Under the pieces are notes generated by a model. The model ran no database searches. It saw only the letters and a list, made by a program, of their open reading frames with translations, and was not told the origin of the DNA. Positions 1 through 8,134 of a DNA stretch of 26,660 nt are shown piece by piece. Numbering within the stretch: the stretch's first letter is position 1; each line of letters opens with the position of its first letter. Source of the stretch: Methylococcaceae bacterium (GTDB taxonomy: Bacteria > Pseudomonadota > Gammaproteobacteria > Methylococcales > Methylomonadaceae); assembly GCA_013140465.1 (NCBI GenBank), contig JABFST010000085.1, positions 1 to 26,660 on the forward strand, read 5' to 3'. A program made the position numbers and the translations under genes.

Positions 1-1
1 A

Positions 2-664
2 CATATCAGTTTATTACGCGGCGAAAAAATTTATTGCGAATCCAATGCAATGGTCATGATGGAGAGTGCTTTAGAACTAAAAGGCAAAATGACAGGCGGA
101 TTGGGCAGTGCCTTAATGCGCCGATTTGCCAATGGCGAGTCATTTTTTCAGCAACATATCGAAGCCGTGCGCGGTGACGGCGATTGTTTGTTGTCACCGA
201 CATTACCCGGGGCGATACAGGTGTTGGAAGTAGGCACGACCAGTTACAAAATCACCGATGGCGCATTTGTTGCCGCCGAAAGCGGGGTAAGCCTGAATGT
301 GCGCACGCAAAGTTTGGGTACGGCGGTGTTTGGGCAAACAGGCGGGTTTTTTATATGCGAGGCGACGGGGTTTGGCAAGTTGGCAGTGTCGGGTTTTGGC
401 TCTAGTTTTGTGCTGGATGTGGAGCCGGGTAAAGACATTATTATCGACAACGCCCATGTTGTGGCTTGGGACAGCCAATTGCACCATGAAATTTCGGTCA
501 CGACCCAACAATCGAGTGGCCTGTTAGGGCAGTTGGTCAATAGTGTGACCAGCGGCGAAGGCATGGTGTTAAAGTTTTCAGGCAAAGGCAAAGTGGTGAT
601 TTGTTCGCGTAACCGCGAGAATTTTATAGCCTGGTTGCTTAAAGGCTTGCCTAGAAATGGCTGA
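2..664 (+). CDS. AIM24 / TIGR00266-family protein, 5' end outside the window
   Basis: The reading frame is open from base 2, so the gene starts upstream and the ATG at 50 is internal; the residues before it (including GEKIYCESNAMVMME) match the family's N-terminal strand, where an acidic residue and a small-residue-M-V motif are typical. About 220 codons are visible. The protein is Gly-rich and beta-strand rich with no membrane segment, as expected for the AIM24 beta-helix fold; the C-terminal part (SGEGMVLKFSGKGKVVICSRN) matches the conserved family end, where the final strand carries a KGKV-type motif. Bacterial members have no established biochemical role; the yeast namesake is mitochondrial. 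No function can be read from the neighbours. Confident for family, none for function. Confidence 0.82.
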   Translation, partial: HISLLRGEKIYCESNAMVMMESALELKGKMTGGLGSALMRRFANGESFFQQHIEAVRGDGDCLLSPTLPGAIQVLEVGTTSYKITDGAFVAAESGVSLNVRTQSLGTAVFGQTGGFFICEATGFGKLAVSGFGSSFVLDVEPGKDIIIDNAHVVAWDSQLHHEISVTTQQSSGLLGQLVNSVTSGEGMVLKFSGKGKVVICSRNRENFIAWLLKGLPRNG

Positions 665-930
665 GAAGCGTATCTGCCACCCGTTAAGCAATTGCTGCTG
701 GAGTGCAACGGCTTTAGACGTTGCCGGGTTGGCAATGAAGTCCAGAAAACTAGCCTTATAGGCCGGAATAAGCCGTTTTAAGCGATTGCGAAAAGGCCAA
801 TCGGCCTAAAACAGTGGTTTTCACTTGCGTCCAAACGGCCTACAGGGCTGAAACCCCTGTTCTTGGTTGACACTTCTAAATTTTATGTGAAATTGGCTAA
901 ACCTTTTAGTTTAGATGTGTTGATGTTGCT
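665..930. other. Intergenic region, no gene seen
   Basis: These 266 bases hold no credible reading frame. Two short inverted repeats are visible: ACAGGG/CCCTGT at 842-847 and 855-860, and CTAAAC/GTTTAG at 897-902 and 909-914. Neither is followed by a T-run, so neither is a convincing intrinsic terminator. The second lies 17 bases before the downstream start codon and could fold in the leader. Confidence 0.4.
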
Positions 931-1368
931 ATGACTTTTAAAATTCTTTTTTACATCCTTTTTATGGCGTTGGGTGGGGTTAATTCCGCCCATTCCACTG
1001 CCGGAAAATCCTTGCCTGTCTGCCGTGACAGCCCCAACTGCGTGTCTAGCCAAGCACTCGATGAATTGCATTATATTGCCCCTTTTAAAATACGCGGCAA
1101 CCCCAACGCCGCTTGGCAAGTGTTAAAAGACACGCTCAAACAGCAAAGCCGTGTGGTGCTTACGCATGAAAGTAATGGCACACTCCATGCCGAAGCCACG
1201 AGTTTGGTGTTTCAGTTTGTCGATGACATCAACATCTTGTTAGACTCAGATCAGGGCCTGATCCATGTCCGCTCGGCTTCGCGCACCGGGCATAGCGATT
1301 TTGGCGTCAACCGCAAACGCTTGGAATCTTTGCGTAGCCAACTGCAAAAAGCGCGTGTGGTCGAATGA
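931..1368 (+). CDS. DUF1499 family exported protein
   Basis: A 145-residue protein. Residues 1 to about 20 form a hydrophobic signal segment (FKILFYILFMALGGV) with a likely cleavage near the NSA/HSTA region, so the protein is probably periplasmic. The mature part has the DUF1499 hallmarks: CRDSPNCVSSQA near the new N-terminus (a Cys pair), LHAEATSLVFQFVDDIN in the middle and IHVRSASRTGHSDFGVNRKRLE near the end. The biochemical function of DUF1499 is unknown. Its stop overlaps the start of the photolyase gene by 4 bp (ATGA), so the two are almost certainly co-transcribed and translationally coupled. No strong ribosome binding site precedes the ATG. Confidence 0.88.
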   Translation: MTFKILFYILFMALGGVNSAHSTAGKSLPVCRDSPNCVSSQALDELHYIAPFKIRGNPNAAWQVLKDTLKQQSRVVLTHESNGTLHAEATSLVFQFVDDINILLDSDQGLIHVRSASRTGHSDFGVNRKRLESLRSQLQKARVVE

Positions 1369-2750
1369 CGCGCCGCTATCAGCGCAGTGTGGTTATTTTC
1401 CGCAGGGATTTGCGCGTCGAGGATAACACTGCGCTGAATGCCGCTATGCGGGCATCGCAACAGGTCTTGCCGTGTTTTATTTTTGATCCCCGACAAATCC
1501 AGAAACATCCTTACCAAAGCCAGCCCGCGCTGCATTTTATGATGCAGTCCCTCGCCGATTTGCAACAGCAATTGCACGCAGTAGGCGGTGCTTTGGCCTT
1601 GTATACGGGCTTGCCCGAAGCGGTGTTGCGCAGTTTGCACACGCAACAGCCGTTAGGCGCCGTGTATGTCAACCGCGATTACACCCCGTTTAGCCGCCGC
1701 CGTGATGAGGCGATTGCCCAAGTGTGCGCCGAATTGGGCATAGACTTTTATAGCCTGTCCGATACCTTGCTGGTCGAGCCAGAACAAGCGCTTAAACCAG
1801 ACCACACGCCCTATCAAGTGTTTACGCCGTATTACCACAATGCCCAGCGTCGGCCTGTGGCTTTGCCCGCGCCCTTAGCAGGACGGCAGTTTTTGCCGCC
1901 TGTGGTCGCTGCGGACTTAGAGCTAGCCACTTTGGCGGATGTGGCAGAACGTGAGGGCTTACAGGGCGGGCGCAGTGCGGCCTTGGCACTGTTGCAAAGC
2001 TTGCCGATGCTGTCCGATTACCAAACCACGCGCGATGTGCCCGCGTTGTCCGCGACTAGCCAATTGTCGGCGCACCTAAAGTTTGGCACTTGCTCGGTGC
2101 GCGAGGCTTATCATGCGATCCGCCAGCACTTGGGCAGCGATCATGCTTTGCTGCGGCAATTGTATTGGCGCGATTTTTTTACCCATATTGGCTTTTATTT
2201 CCCTAAGGTGTTTGGGCAGCCGTTTTTGGACAAATATGCGCTTTTGTCTTGGGATAATCGTATGGATTATTTTCAGGCGTGGAGTAGCGGCATGACGGGC
2301 TTTCCGATTGTAGATGCCGGAATGCGCGAACTGAATGCGACAGGCTTTATGCACAATCGGCTGCGCATGATTACGGCATCGTTTTTGGTGAAGGATTTGC
2401 ACGTCAGTTGGCGGTGGGGCGAACGCTATTTTGCCCAACATTTGGTGGATTACGATCCGGCAGTCAACAACGGCAATTGGCAGTGGGCCGCTTCAACAGG
2501 CTGTGATGCCCAGCCCTATTTCAGGATCTTCAACCCGTGGCGGCAACAACAAAAATTCGATCCGCAATGTGGGTATATCTATCGTTGGCTACCCGAATTA
2601 AGGGGTTTCAGCCCCGATATTATCCACCACTGGGAAACCCGACAAGTGCAGTGTGCTTATCCTGCGCCGATAGTCGATCATGGGCGCGAAAGTGCCTTGA
2701 GCAAGGCGCGGTTTAAGGCGGCTGGCGATCAGTTGGGTAAGTCGGATTAG
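1365..2750 (+). CDS. phrB: Deoxyribodipyrimidine photolyase (class I CPD type)
   Basis: A 461-residue flavoprotein that repairs cyclobutane pyrimidine dimers using blue light; E. coli PhrB is about 472 residues, so it is full length. The N-terminal alpha/beta antenna domain begins with the typical [16 protein letters not shown]. The C-terminal FAD domain carries [13 protein letters not shown] (311-323), [17 protein letters not shown] (330-346), [14 protein letters not shown] (368-381) and [11 protein letters not shown] (384-394), the flavin-binding core of class I enzymes. Trp306 sits where the first Trp of the E. coli electron-transfer chain lies. The start overlaps the DUF1499 stop (ATGA), implying one operon. 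The second cofactor (MTHF or 8-HDF) cannot be decided from sequence alone. The stop codon is followed at once by a repeat block. Confidence 0.95.
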   Translation: MTRRYQRSVVIFRRDLRVEDNTALNAAMRASQQVLPCFIFDPRQIQKHPYQSQPALHFMMQSLADLQQQLHAVGGALALYTGLPEAVLRSLHTQQPLGAVYVNRDYTPFSRRRDEAIAQVCAELGIDFYSLSDTLLVEPEQALKPDHTPYQVFTPYYHNAQRRPVALPAPLAGRQFLPPVVAADLELATLADVAEREGLQGGRSAALALLQSLPMLSDYQTTRDVPALSATSQLSAHLKFGTCSVREAYHAIRQHLGSDHALLRQLYWRDFFTHIGFYFPKVFGQPFLDKYALLSWDNRMDYFQAWSSGMTGFPIVDAGMRELNATGFMHNRLRMITASFLVKDLHVSWRWGERYFAQHLVDYDPAVNNGNWQWAASTGCDAQPYFRIFNPWRQQQKFDPQCGYIYRWLPELRGFSPDIIHHWETRQVQCAYPAPIVDHGRESALSKARFKAAGDQLGKSD

Positions 2751-2782
2751 GTTATAGTGTGCGCGGTCAAGTTTGCGGAAAA

Positions 2783-3046
2783 GGCTTCGGCTACGCTCAG
2801 CCAACGGGCTTCGGCTACGCTCAGCCAACGGGCTTCGGCTACGCTCAGCCAACGGGCTTCGGCTACGCTCAGCCAACGGGCTTCGGCTACGCTCAGCCAA
2901 CGGGCTTCGGCTACGTTCAGCCAACGGGCTTCGGCTACGCTCAGCCAACGGGCTTCGGCTACGCTCAGCCAACGGGCTTCGGCTACGCTCAGCCAACGGG
3001 TTTCGGCTACGCTCAGCCAACGTGCTTCGGCTACGCTCAGCCAACG
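2783..3046 (+). repeat. 24-bp tandem repeat, 11 copies
   Basis: Eleven head-to-tail units of exactly 24 bp, each containing the core CTTCGGCTACGCTCAG followed by CCAACGGG or a one-base variant (changes in unit 6 at the Ala codon position, in unit 10 to 11 at the boundary). There are no spacers. Because 24 is a multiple of three and the unit lacks stop codons, all forward frames and one reverse frame stay open and mimic short repeat proteins; these are not considered genes. Confidence 0.95.
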
Positions 3047-3090
3047 GGTTGCGTTTAGCCGAAACCTTTACAACGAACGCCCGAACCGTT

Positions 3091-3187
3091 CCCTGAGCGT
3101 AGCCGCGTTCCCTGAGCGTAGCCGCGTTCCCTGAGCGTAGCCGCGTTCCCTGAGCGTAGCCGCGCTCCCTGAGCGTAGCCGAAGGGA
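3091..3187 (-). repeat. 19-bp tandem repeat, 5 copies, inverse of the 24-bp core
   Basis: Five units beginning CCCTGAGCGTAGCCG at 3091, 3110, 3129, 3148 and 3167, spaced by exactly 19 bp. The last reads into GAAGGGA. CTGAGCGTAGCCG is the reverse complement of the core in the neighbouring 24-bp array, so the two arrays face each other and could pair into a large cruciform or RNA hairpin. Intergenic spacing in this array differs from the 24-bp array, so the two expanded independently. Confidence 0.93.
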
Positions 3188-3332
3188 ACAACCATACCAA
3201 GACCAAACGATGGTAAGCCGAGCTATACTATGCGCGGTCAAGTTTGCGGAAAATGTAACGCTTCAGGCAGCTCGTACCAGTGCTTCGCCAAGAGCATAAA
3301 ATCCGCAAACTTGACCGTGTGAGGTATATAGC

Positions 3333-3464
3333 CGTAACCCAATACATTAAATGCAGCGGATAATATGCTGCAAGCCATTGATTGGTAGTTGTTGTTAGCT
3401 AATTTCGGAATACTTTAACGTCTCTTGTGCGTCAACAGCCCCAGTGTGGCGTAACCTACACATC
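3333..3464. other. Short intergenic gap, nothing recognised
   Basis: This stretch between the repeat block and the 3' end of the helicase gene has no reading frame of note and no convincing terminator hairpin with a T-run on either strand. Confidence 0.4.
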
Positions 3465-6400
3465 CTAATCACCTTCCGAATAACACAACAACCGCGCATC
3501 CGCTAACACTTGTTCCAGCAATGCCTTAGGCAAATCCTGATGTTGGCTAAGCGATAGGGCGCGTACTATGGCTGCGACTTGGTCGGTGTTGAGCCATTGC
3601 TGCGGCAATGCCTCGTTATATAGCCACAGGATTGCTGTTTCACGGCTGGGTTCTTGCTTCAAACCCGCTTTGGCGGCGGCAACTGCCAATAACGAGGCCG
3701 CAAGCAAATCCATCACCCCTGCGCTAAGCTGCTGCTCCAACAGCATTTCTGCCGAACGCAATTTGGCTTTTGCGACTGCAAATAGCGGATTGACGGTAGG
3801 TGTTGCCGTCTGTTCCGGCTCAAACCATACCCGCGTGCTGGCTTCCGCCGTGACGGCCCCCAAGCGTTGCAAACGGCCCCAAGTGCTGGCTGCTATCACT
3901 TCTACCGGAATAGGCGCGTTTGCCCATTGCTGCACACGCTCTTCATCGCGGTTTTCGTAAGGGCTGAGTAACACCAACAAGCCGCCACCTGCGCCCATAA
4001 TGCGCACAATACGGTCGCCATAAACCTGTTGTAACCCGACCAGCAATTCCCGGACGGCATTGTCCGCGTCGTGGTCATCGCTGCTAGCGGCTTGGGTTGT
4101 GACGGCAGTGCTTGCCGCTGACGGCTGCGCTTGCACAGCAATCGGTTCTGGGATTGTGGATGCTGGGGTGTCGTCGGTATCACCCGCCAAGTTATCGACC
4201 AAGGTTTGTAACATTTTTTTGGACACGCCGACGACATCTTCCGAGGCTTCTGAACTGACTACATTGTCAAACAAGTCGCGCTTGCCTTTTACTAATTTAG
4301 CCACTTGCTGTTCGTAGGCATCTTCTGCCAGCAACAAAAAAATCTGCACATTGTGTTTTTGCCCCAAACGGTGGATGCGGGCGATGCGTTGGTCCAACAC
4401 CGCCGGATTCCACGGCATATCCAGATTAATCAACACGGTTGCGGCTTGCAAATTCAGGCCCACGCCGCCCGCGTCGGTGGCAATAAACACCTGTACCGCC
4501 GCATCTTGCTGGAATTTATCCAATAATTGCCCGCGCTTAGGGCTAGGTACGCCGCCATGTAGGCGCACACACCCCAAGCCCATGTCCCGCACCAAGGTTT
4601 CCACCATTTGCGTCATGAGTTCCCATTGCGAAAAAATCACCACCTTACGGTTGCTTTGCAGGCACAATTCCTCCAACAGCCGCGCCAACTCGTCGAGTTT
4701 GGGCGAGCCTTGGCTGTGTTTATCGACCAAACCTGCGGCATTACAGGCCATGCGTGCCTGTTGCAATGCCGACATCAAACGGTGCTGTTCGCCGGGTGTT
4801 AAGGGCCTGCGTTTGCTGATTTGCGCAATCAATCCTGCCGCCGACAGGGCTGAATCGTGCAATTCGCGCTGCACTTTATCCAGCGGAATATCCATGCGCA
4901 CTTCGGTACGTTCGGGCAATTGGTCGCTGACCAAACTGCGGTTGCGCCGCAACATCACGGGCGCAATGCGCCGCCGTAATTCCGACAAATTGCGGTAGCC
5001 GATGACTTTGCCCCGCTCATCGGTGACATGAAACTCCAATAAACACCGCCATAAGGGCCCCAATACCCGGGCATCAACCACCTGCAACAAGCTGTACAAA
5101 TCCTCTAGCCGATTTTCCAGCGGTGTGCCGCTGAGCACAAACACATAACGGCTAGGGATTAATTTAATGGTTGAGGCAATCTTGGTGCGCCAATTTTTAA
5201 TGCGCTGCGCCTCGTCCAAAATCAACAAGTCGGGTTTTAGGGTTTCGCTGATGACGCTTAGGTCACGCACGGTCAGTTCATAATTGACGATAAAAAACAG
5301 CGCATCGGCGCGGTATTGCACGCCACGGTTTTCGGCTGCACCTTCGATAATTTGGGCGTTGTAGGCGGTAAATTTTTCAATTTCCCGCGCCCATTGGTGT
5401 TTTAGCGATGCAGGGCAAACCACCAACACTTTTTTGACGCCCGCGTGTTCTGCCAACCACACTGCGGCGCACAAGGCTTGCAAGGTTTTCCCCAAGCCCA
5501 TGTCATCCGCCAGCAAGGCTCGTCCGCGCGCTGCCAAAAACGCCACGCCTTCACATTGGTACGGAAACAAGCGGGCCTTAATGCCAGGCAGCACGCCATT
5601 GGTGCGCATAATCGACTGGCTAATTTGGGTGGCACGCACGGCATGTGCCGCATCTTCCGCCAGTTGATGCGCATAATGGGCGGCATCATCGCCGACAAAA
5701 AAATCATCACGCCCTAATACCTGTTCGCTAAGGCGAAAAAAATCTTCGGGCAAGCGTCCGGTAAAAATCCCGTCGGGATTAAAAAACTGGGCCAATAACA
5801 GCGCCAAATCGGTACTCATAGTAGTGGCTTGGTATAAGCGCAATAAGGGGCGCGTCGCTGATTCCCACGCCAAATACACAAACGACACGGGGCAGCCAGC
5901 GGCTTTTAACTGCGCATAATCAGGTTTGTTTTTGGCGTAATGCAACACCGCTTCGATATGCTTGCAAGTACCTAAACGGTTAGTCGCCAAATCGGGGCAA
6001 GTGCAATAGTTTAGGCGTTGGTCTAAAGAGCGTATTTGCACCTGATAGGATTTTTTGGTGTGGGTTGCCGAAATAATCGAGGTGGCTTGCCAAATGCCAA
6101 AACCTAAATTACCGCTGAGCAATTTGACATTGACTTCGTTACGGCCTTTTTTAATGCGTTCTAAGATTGCCTCGTCAACCGCGCTGCCCAACAGATTGCC
6201 GTCATTGTCAGCACATTCGCTGGCATAGCTGTATAACGCCGCCACGGCATGTCTGCACACGGTTTCTGCGCCGCAATCACAACGGGCCTGTAAATCCTGC
6301 TCTGGACTTATGTTCAGTTCTACCCAAAACGGCTGGTTAAACTCGGCATCTTCCACTTGCGCCGTCAACAGCTGGTCTTGCATATCCAAGGCAAACACGC

Positions 6401-6497
6401 GGTTTTGCGAAAAATAGGCCAAGCCCTGTTTGACGGTATCGGCATCGGTTAGGCTGTGCAAACGTTCGGTGTCGTAAACAAACAAATCATGACTCAT
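3465..6497 (-). CDS. SNF2-family DEAD/DEAH-box helicase with SWIM-type zinc motifs
   Basis: A 1010-residue protein of the bacterial SNF2/RapA-like superfamily II ATPases, DNA translocases that remodel protein-DNA complexes. Start chosen at the ATG at 6497 (MSHDLF), which has AGGA about nine bases upstream; an in-frame extension to 6557 is less likely. Two N-terminal CxCx(n)CxH zinc motifs are visible: C73-x-C75...C81-x-H83 and C165-x-C167...C178-x-H180, the second a good SWIM motif. The ATPase core follows: DDMGLGKT (331-338, Walker A), DEAQ (428-431, motif II), SGTPLENR (456-463, motif III), ATDAGGVGLNLQ (about 673-684, motif V) and QRIARIHRLGQ (703-713, motif VI). About 250 C-terminal residues contain an Ala/Thr/Pro-rich linker and no domain I recognise. 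It appears monocistronic. DNA substrate and role are unknown. Confidence 0.93.
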   Translation of the reverse strand: MSHDLFVYDTERLHSLTDADTVKQGLAYFSQNRVFALDMQDQLLTAQVEDAEFNQPFWVELNISPEQDLQARCDCGAETVCRHAVAALYSYASECADNDGNLLGSAVDEAILERIKKGRNEVNVKLLSGNLGFGIWQATSIISATHTKKSYQVQIRSLDQRLNYCTCPDLATNRLGTCKHIEAVLHYAKNKPDYAQLKAAGCPVSFVYLAWESATRPLLRLYQATTMSTDLALLLAQFFNPDGIFTGRLPEDFFRLSEQVLGRDDFFVGDDAAHYAHQLAEDAAHAVRATQISQSIMRTNGVLPGIKARLFPYQCEGVAFLAARGRALLADDMGLGKTLQALCAAVWLAEHAGVKKVLVVCPASLKHQWAREIEKFTAYNAQIIEGAAENRGVQYRADALFFIVNYELTVRDLSVISETLKPDLLILDEAQRIKNWRTKIASTIKLIPSRYVFVLSGTPLENRLEDLYSLLQVVDARVLGPLWRCLLEFHVTDERGKVIGYRNLSELRRRIAPVMLRRNRSLVSDQLPERTEVRMDIPLDKVQRELHDSALSAAGLIAQISKRRPLTPGEQHRLMSALQQARMACNAAGLVDKHSQGSPKLDELARLLEELCLQSNRKVVIFSQWELMTQMVETLVRDMGLGCVRLHGGVPSPKRGQLLDKFQQDAAVQVFIATDAGGVGLNLQAATVLINLDMPWNPAVLDQRIARIHRLGQKHNVQIFLLLAEDAYEQQVAKLVKGKRDLFDNVVSSEASEDVVGVSKKMLQTLVDNLAGDTDDTPASTIPEPIAVQAQPSAASTAVTTQAASSDDHDADNAVRELLVGLQQVYGDRIVRIMGAGGGLLVLLSPYENRDEERVQQWANAPIPVEVIAASTWGRLQRLGAVTAEASTRVWFEPEQTATPTVNPLFAVAKAKLRSAEMLLEQQLSAGVMDLLAASLLAVAAAKAGLKQEPSRETAILWLYNEALPQQWLNTDQVAAIVRALSLSQHQDLPKALLEQVLADARLLCYSEGD

Positions 6498-6569
6498 ATA
6501 TAAAAATCCTAAATAGTCAATGGCCCTTAAGCTGGGCTTTAGAGGGTAACTTCTCAATAGTGGCAGGAT

Positions 6570-6602
6570 AGACCTGCGAGGTTTATAAAACCTCGCAGGT
6601 CT
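6570..6602. repeat. Perfect 33-bp palindrome (15-bp arms, 3-bp loop)
   Basis: AGACCTGCGAGGTTT at 6570-6584 and its exact reverse complement at 6588-6602, separated by ATA. It begins 11 bases downstream of the CPBP protease stop (minus strand) and about 70 bases upstream of the helicase start. It could act as a bidirectional or T-poor terminator, but the flanks lack a T-run; this AGACCTGCGAGG type sequence also looks like a dispersed palindromic repeat. Confidence 0.85.
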
Positions 6603-6612
6603 GCCGTTATAA

Positions 6613-7209
6613 CTAAGAGGTTTGCAAACTGTTACGGTACAGGCGCATTAAGGCCACAAACGCCAGAAAATCGTACAAGCTGTGGATAATGATGGGGGTA
6701 AGCAAATTCCGTTCGCCGCCATAATCTAAAGACAAGCTTAAATACAGGCCCACCAAAGTCGCCAATACCGCATACAACGGCGTAACGGCATGGACGAGGC
6801 CAAACAACAGGTTGCTGACGAGTAAACCTGGGCTCATGCCCCAAGCGGATTCCATCCACGGTTGGATGACGCCACGGAACAGCAGCTCTTCAGAAAAACC
6901 CGCAATCACCGCCAACAACAGCAAATCCGACCAATGGTAGCGGTGTAAGGCAGCACCTAAAGAATTCATCAGTAATTTTTTAATGTCTTGCACTGAGGGC
7001 TTTTGCAAATGCTCTAAGCCCAAAAACATCAAGAACAGCGGGATAGTGCCGAAAAAACCATACACTAAAGCCATTTCGGCAAAATGTAGCTGGGCGAAGG
7101 GATTAATGTCGGCTAACCAAGCCAGCACCAGTGCCACGCCACTCAGGGCGGCTTCAAACAGGCAGGCGGATTGGTAATAATGGGAGGGTTTAAACAGGGA
7201 TTGGGACAT
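6613..7209 (-). CDS. CPBP (CAAX/Abi) family intramembrane metalloprotease
   Basis: A 198-residue multi-pass membrane protein. The start is set at the ATG at 7209 (MSQSLF); an in-frame TTG at 7233 is possible but no clear ribosome binding site favours either. Several hydrophobic segments span the chain (about 20-35, 45-65, 97-105, 128-163, 170-190). The three catalytic motifs of the family are present: EELLFR (E107, E108, R112), FGLVH (136-140) and HSLYD (176-180). Family members cleave prenylated proteins, or act in bacteriocin immunity or in peptide maturation; no partner can be named here. It is divergent from the YcgL-family gene, and the palindrome at 6570-6602 lies just past its stop. 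Confidence 0.9.
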   Translation of the reverse strand: MSQSLFKPSHYYQSACLFEAALSGVALVLAWLADINPFAQLHFAEMALVYGFFGTIPLFLMFLGLEHLQKPSVQDIKKLLMNSLGAALHRYHWSDLLLLAVIAGFSEELLFRGVIQPWMESAWGMSPGLLVSNLLFGLVHAVTPLYAVLATLVGLYLSLSLDYGGERNLLTPIIIHSLYDFLAFVALMRLYRNSLQTS

Positions 7210-7247
7210 AGCGGGTCTGGGTAAAATTAACAATGCCGCATTCTAAA

Positions 7248-7273
7248 CAAAACTCGTTAAAATAGCAGTTTTG
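7248..7273. promoter_or_regulatory. Possible operator-like inverted repeat between divergent genes
   Basis: CAAAACT (7248-7254) and AGTTTTG (7267-7273) are an exact 7-bp inverted repeat with a 12-base AT-rich spacer. It sits in the 84-base gap between the divergently transcribed CPBP protease and YcgL-family genes, where both promoters must lie. It could be a protein-binding site, but no known consensus was recognised. Confidence 0.3.
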
Positions 7274-7293
7274 ATTCATCGATACCCAAACTT

Positions 7294-7536
7294 ATGCAGT
7301 GTTACATCTATAAAAGCGTGAAAAAAGACTATCTTTATTTGTACATCACCCACAAGGATGATTTTTCAAAAGTGCCGTCGGCACTGATGGGCAGCCTAGG
7401 CAAACTAGAATTTGTCATGGAACTGGAACTGACATCCGAACGAAAACTGGCGCGGGAAGAGTCCGCCAAAGTGCTGGCTAGCCTACAAGAGCAGGGCTTT
7501 TTTGTGCAACTGCCCGCACCCGTCGAACTGCCCTAA
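7294..7536 (+). CDS. YcgL domain-containing protein
   Basis: An 80-residue cytosolic protein that matches the YcgL family along its length: the N-terminal MQCYIYKSVKKDYLYLYI, the central VPSALMGSLGKLEFVMELEL and the C-terminal LQEQGFFVQLP are family features. YcgL is a small alpha/beta protein largely restricted to Gammaproteobacteria, so it helps place the organism; its function is not established. It ends 5 bases before the convergent dcd gene. Confidence 0.93.
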   Translation: MQCYIYKSVKKDYLYLYITHKDDFSKVPSALMGSLGKLEFVMELELTSERKLAREESAKVLASLQEQGFFVQLPAPVELP

Positions 7537-7541
7537 ACCCA

Positions 7542-8108
7542 TTAGGCTTTGGGTAAGGTGACGCCAGTCTGCCCCTGATATTTGCCGCCCCTATCCTTAT
7601 AAGACGTTTCGCACACATCATCCCCGCCAAAAAACAGCATTTGCGCCACCCCTTCATTGGCGTAAATTTTGGCGGGCAGGGTGGTGGTGTTAGAAAACTC
7701 CAGCGTCACATGGCCTTCCCATTCTGGCTCTAACGGCGTTACATTCACGATAATGCCGCAACGCGCATACGTCGATTTCCCCAAACACACCACTAACACA
7801 TCGCGCGGAATCCGAAAAAATTCCACCGTGCGCGCCAATGCAAATGAATTGGGCGGAATGATGCACACATCCGACTTTACATCCACAAAACTGCTGGGAT
7901 CAAAATTTTTCGGATCGACTATCGCCGAATTGATGTTGGTAAAAATCTTAAACTCATCAGAACACCGCACATCGTAACCGTAGCTGGAGGTGCCGTAAGA
8001 AATAACGCGCCCTTGTTCCGAATCCCTGACCTGACCGCTTTCAAACGGCTCTATCATGCCGTGTTGTTCTGCCATGCGGCGTATCCACTTGTCCGACTTT
8101 ATGCTCAT
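7542..8108 (-). CDS. dcd: dCTP deaminase
   Basis: A 188-residue enzyme (E. coli Dcd is 193) that converts dCTP to dUTP plus ammonia, feeding dTMP synthesis. The conserved pattern is clear: [12 protein letters not shown] near residue 37-48, [10 protein letters not shown] at 110-119 (S112 and R116 correspond to the active-site Ser and Arg of the family), [14 protein letters not shown] at 127-140 with the catalytic Glu at E137, and [11 protein letters not shown] at 150-160. It is convergent with the YcgL-family gene with 5 bases between stop codons. A mobile repeat has inserted 26 bases further upstream of its start (from about 8135), so its promoter may have been altered. Confidence 0.97.
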   Translation of the reverse strand: MSIKSDKWIRRMAEQHGMIEPFESGQVRDSEQGRVISYGTSSYGYDVRCSDEFKIFTNINSAIVDPKNFDPSSFVDVKSDVCIIPPNSFALARTVEFFRIPRDVLVVCLGKSTYARCGIIVNVTPLEPEWEGHVTLEFSNTTTLPAKIYANEGVAQMLFFGGDDVCETSYKDRGGKYQGQTGVTLPKA

Positions 8109-8134
8109 TGCTGTACTTTAGGTTGGGTTAAATT

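Larger units (their letters stand above)
2751..3332. repeat. Composite repeat block bounded by IR-like sequences
   Basis: A 16-bp core, CGGTCAAGTTTGCGGA, occurs three times: plus strand at 2764-2779 and 3235-3250, and inverted at 3302-3317. The two plus copies share a longer match (2760-2782 with 3231-3253, identical over 23 bp). Outside the cores lie similar TATA-containing ends (GTTATA at 2752, GCTATA at 3222, TATAGC at 3327). The 3222-3332 stretch looks like a small MITE with inverted ends; 2751-2782 is a lone end, and the tandem arrays lie between them. No transposase and no clear target duplication were found. It starts directly after the photolyase stop. Confidence 0.6.

Noticed and set aside
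842..860. Hairpin as terminator of the AIM24-type gene
   Set aside because: Only a 6-bp stem, 180 bases after the stop, and no T-run follows it.
2783..3187. Possible CRISPR array
   Set aside because: The units are head-to-tail with no spacers, the repeats reverse orientation, and there are no cas genes nearby.
2598..3206. Long minus-strand frame of 202 codons rich in LAERSRS repeats, and three overlapping plus-strand frames of 99-125 codons through the same repeats
   Set aside because: All are created by the stop-free 24-bp and 19-bp tandem repeats; they overlap phrB or start without a ribosome binding site and have no non-repeat domain.
6498..6557. N-terminal extension of the SNF2 helicase to 6557
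   Set aside because: The ATG at 6497 has an AGGA at suitable distance, and the extension has no family features.
7210..7233. N-terminal extension of the CPBP protease from TTG 7233
   Set aside because: It adds MLILPRPA without a ribosome binding site or family support; the ATG at 7209 was preferred.
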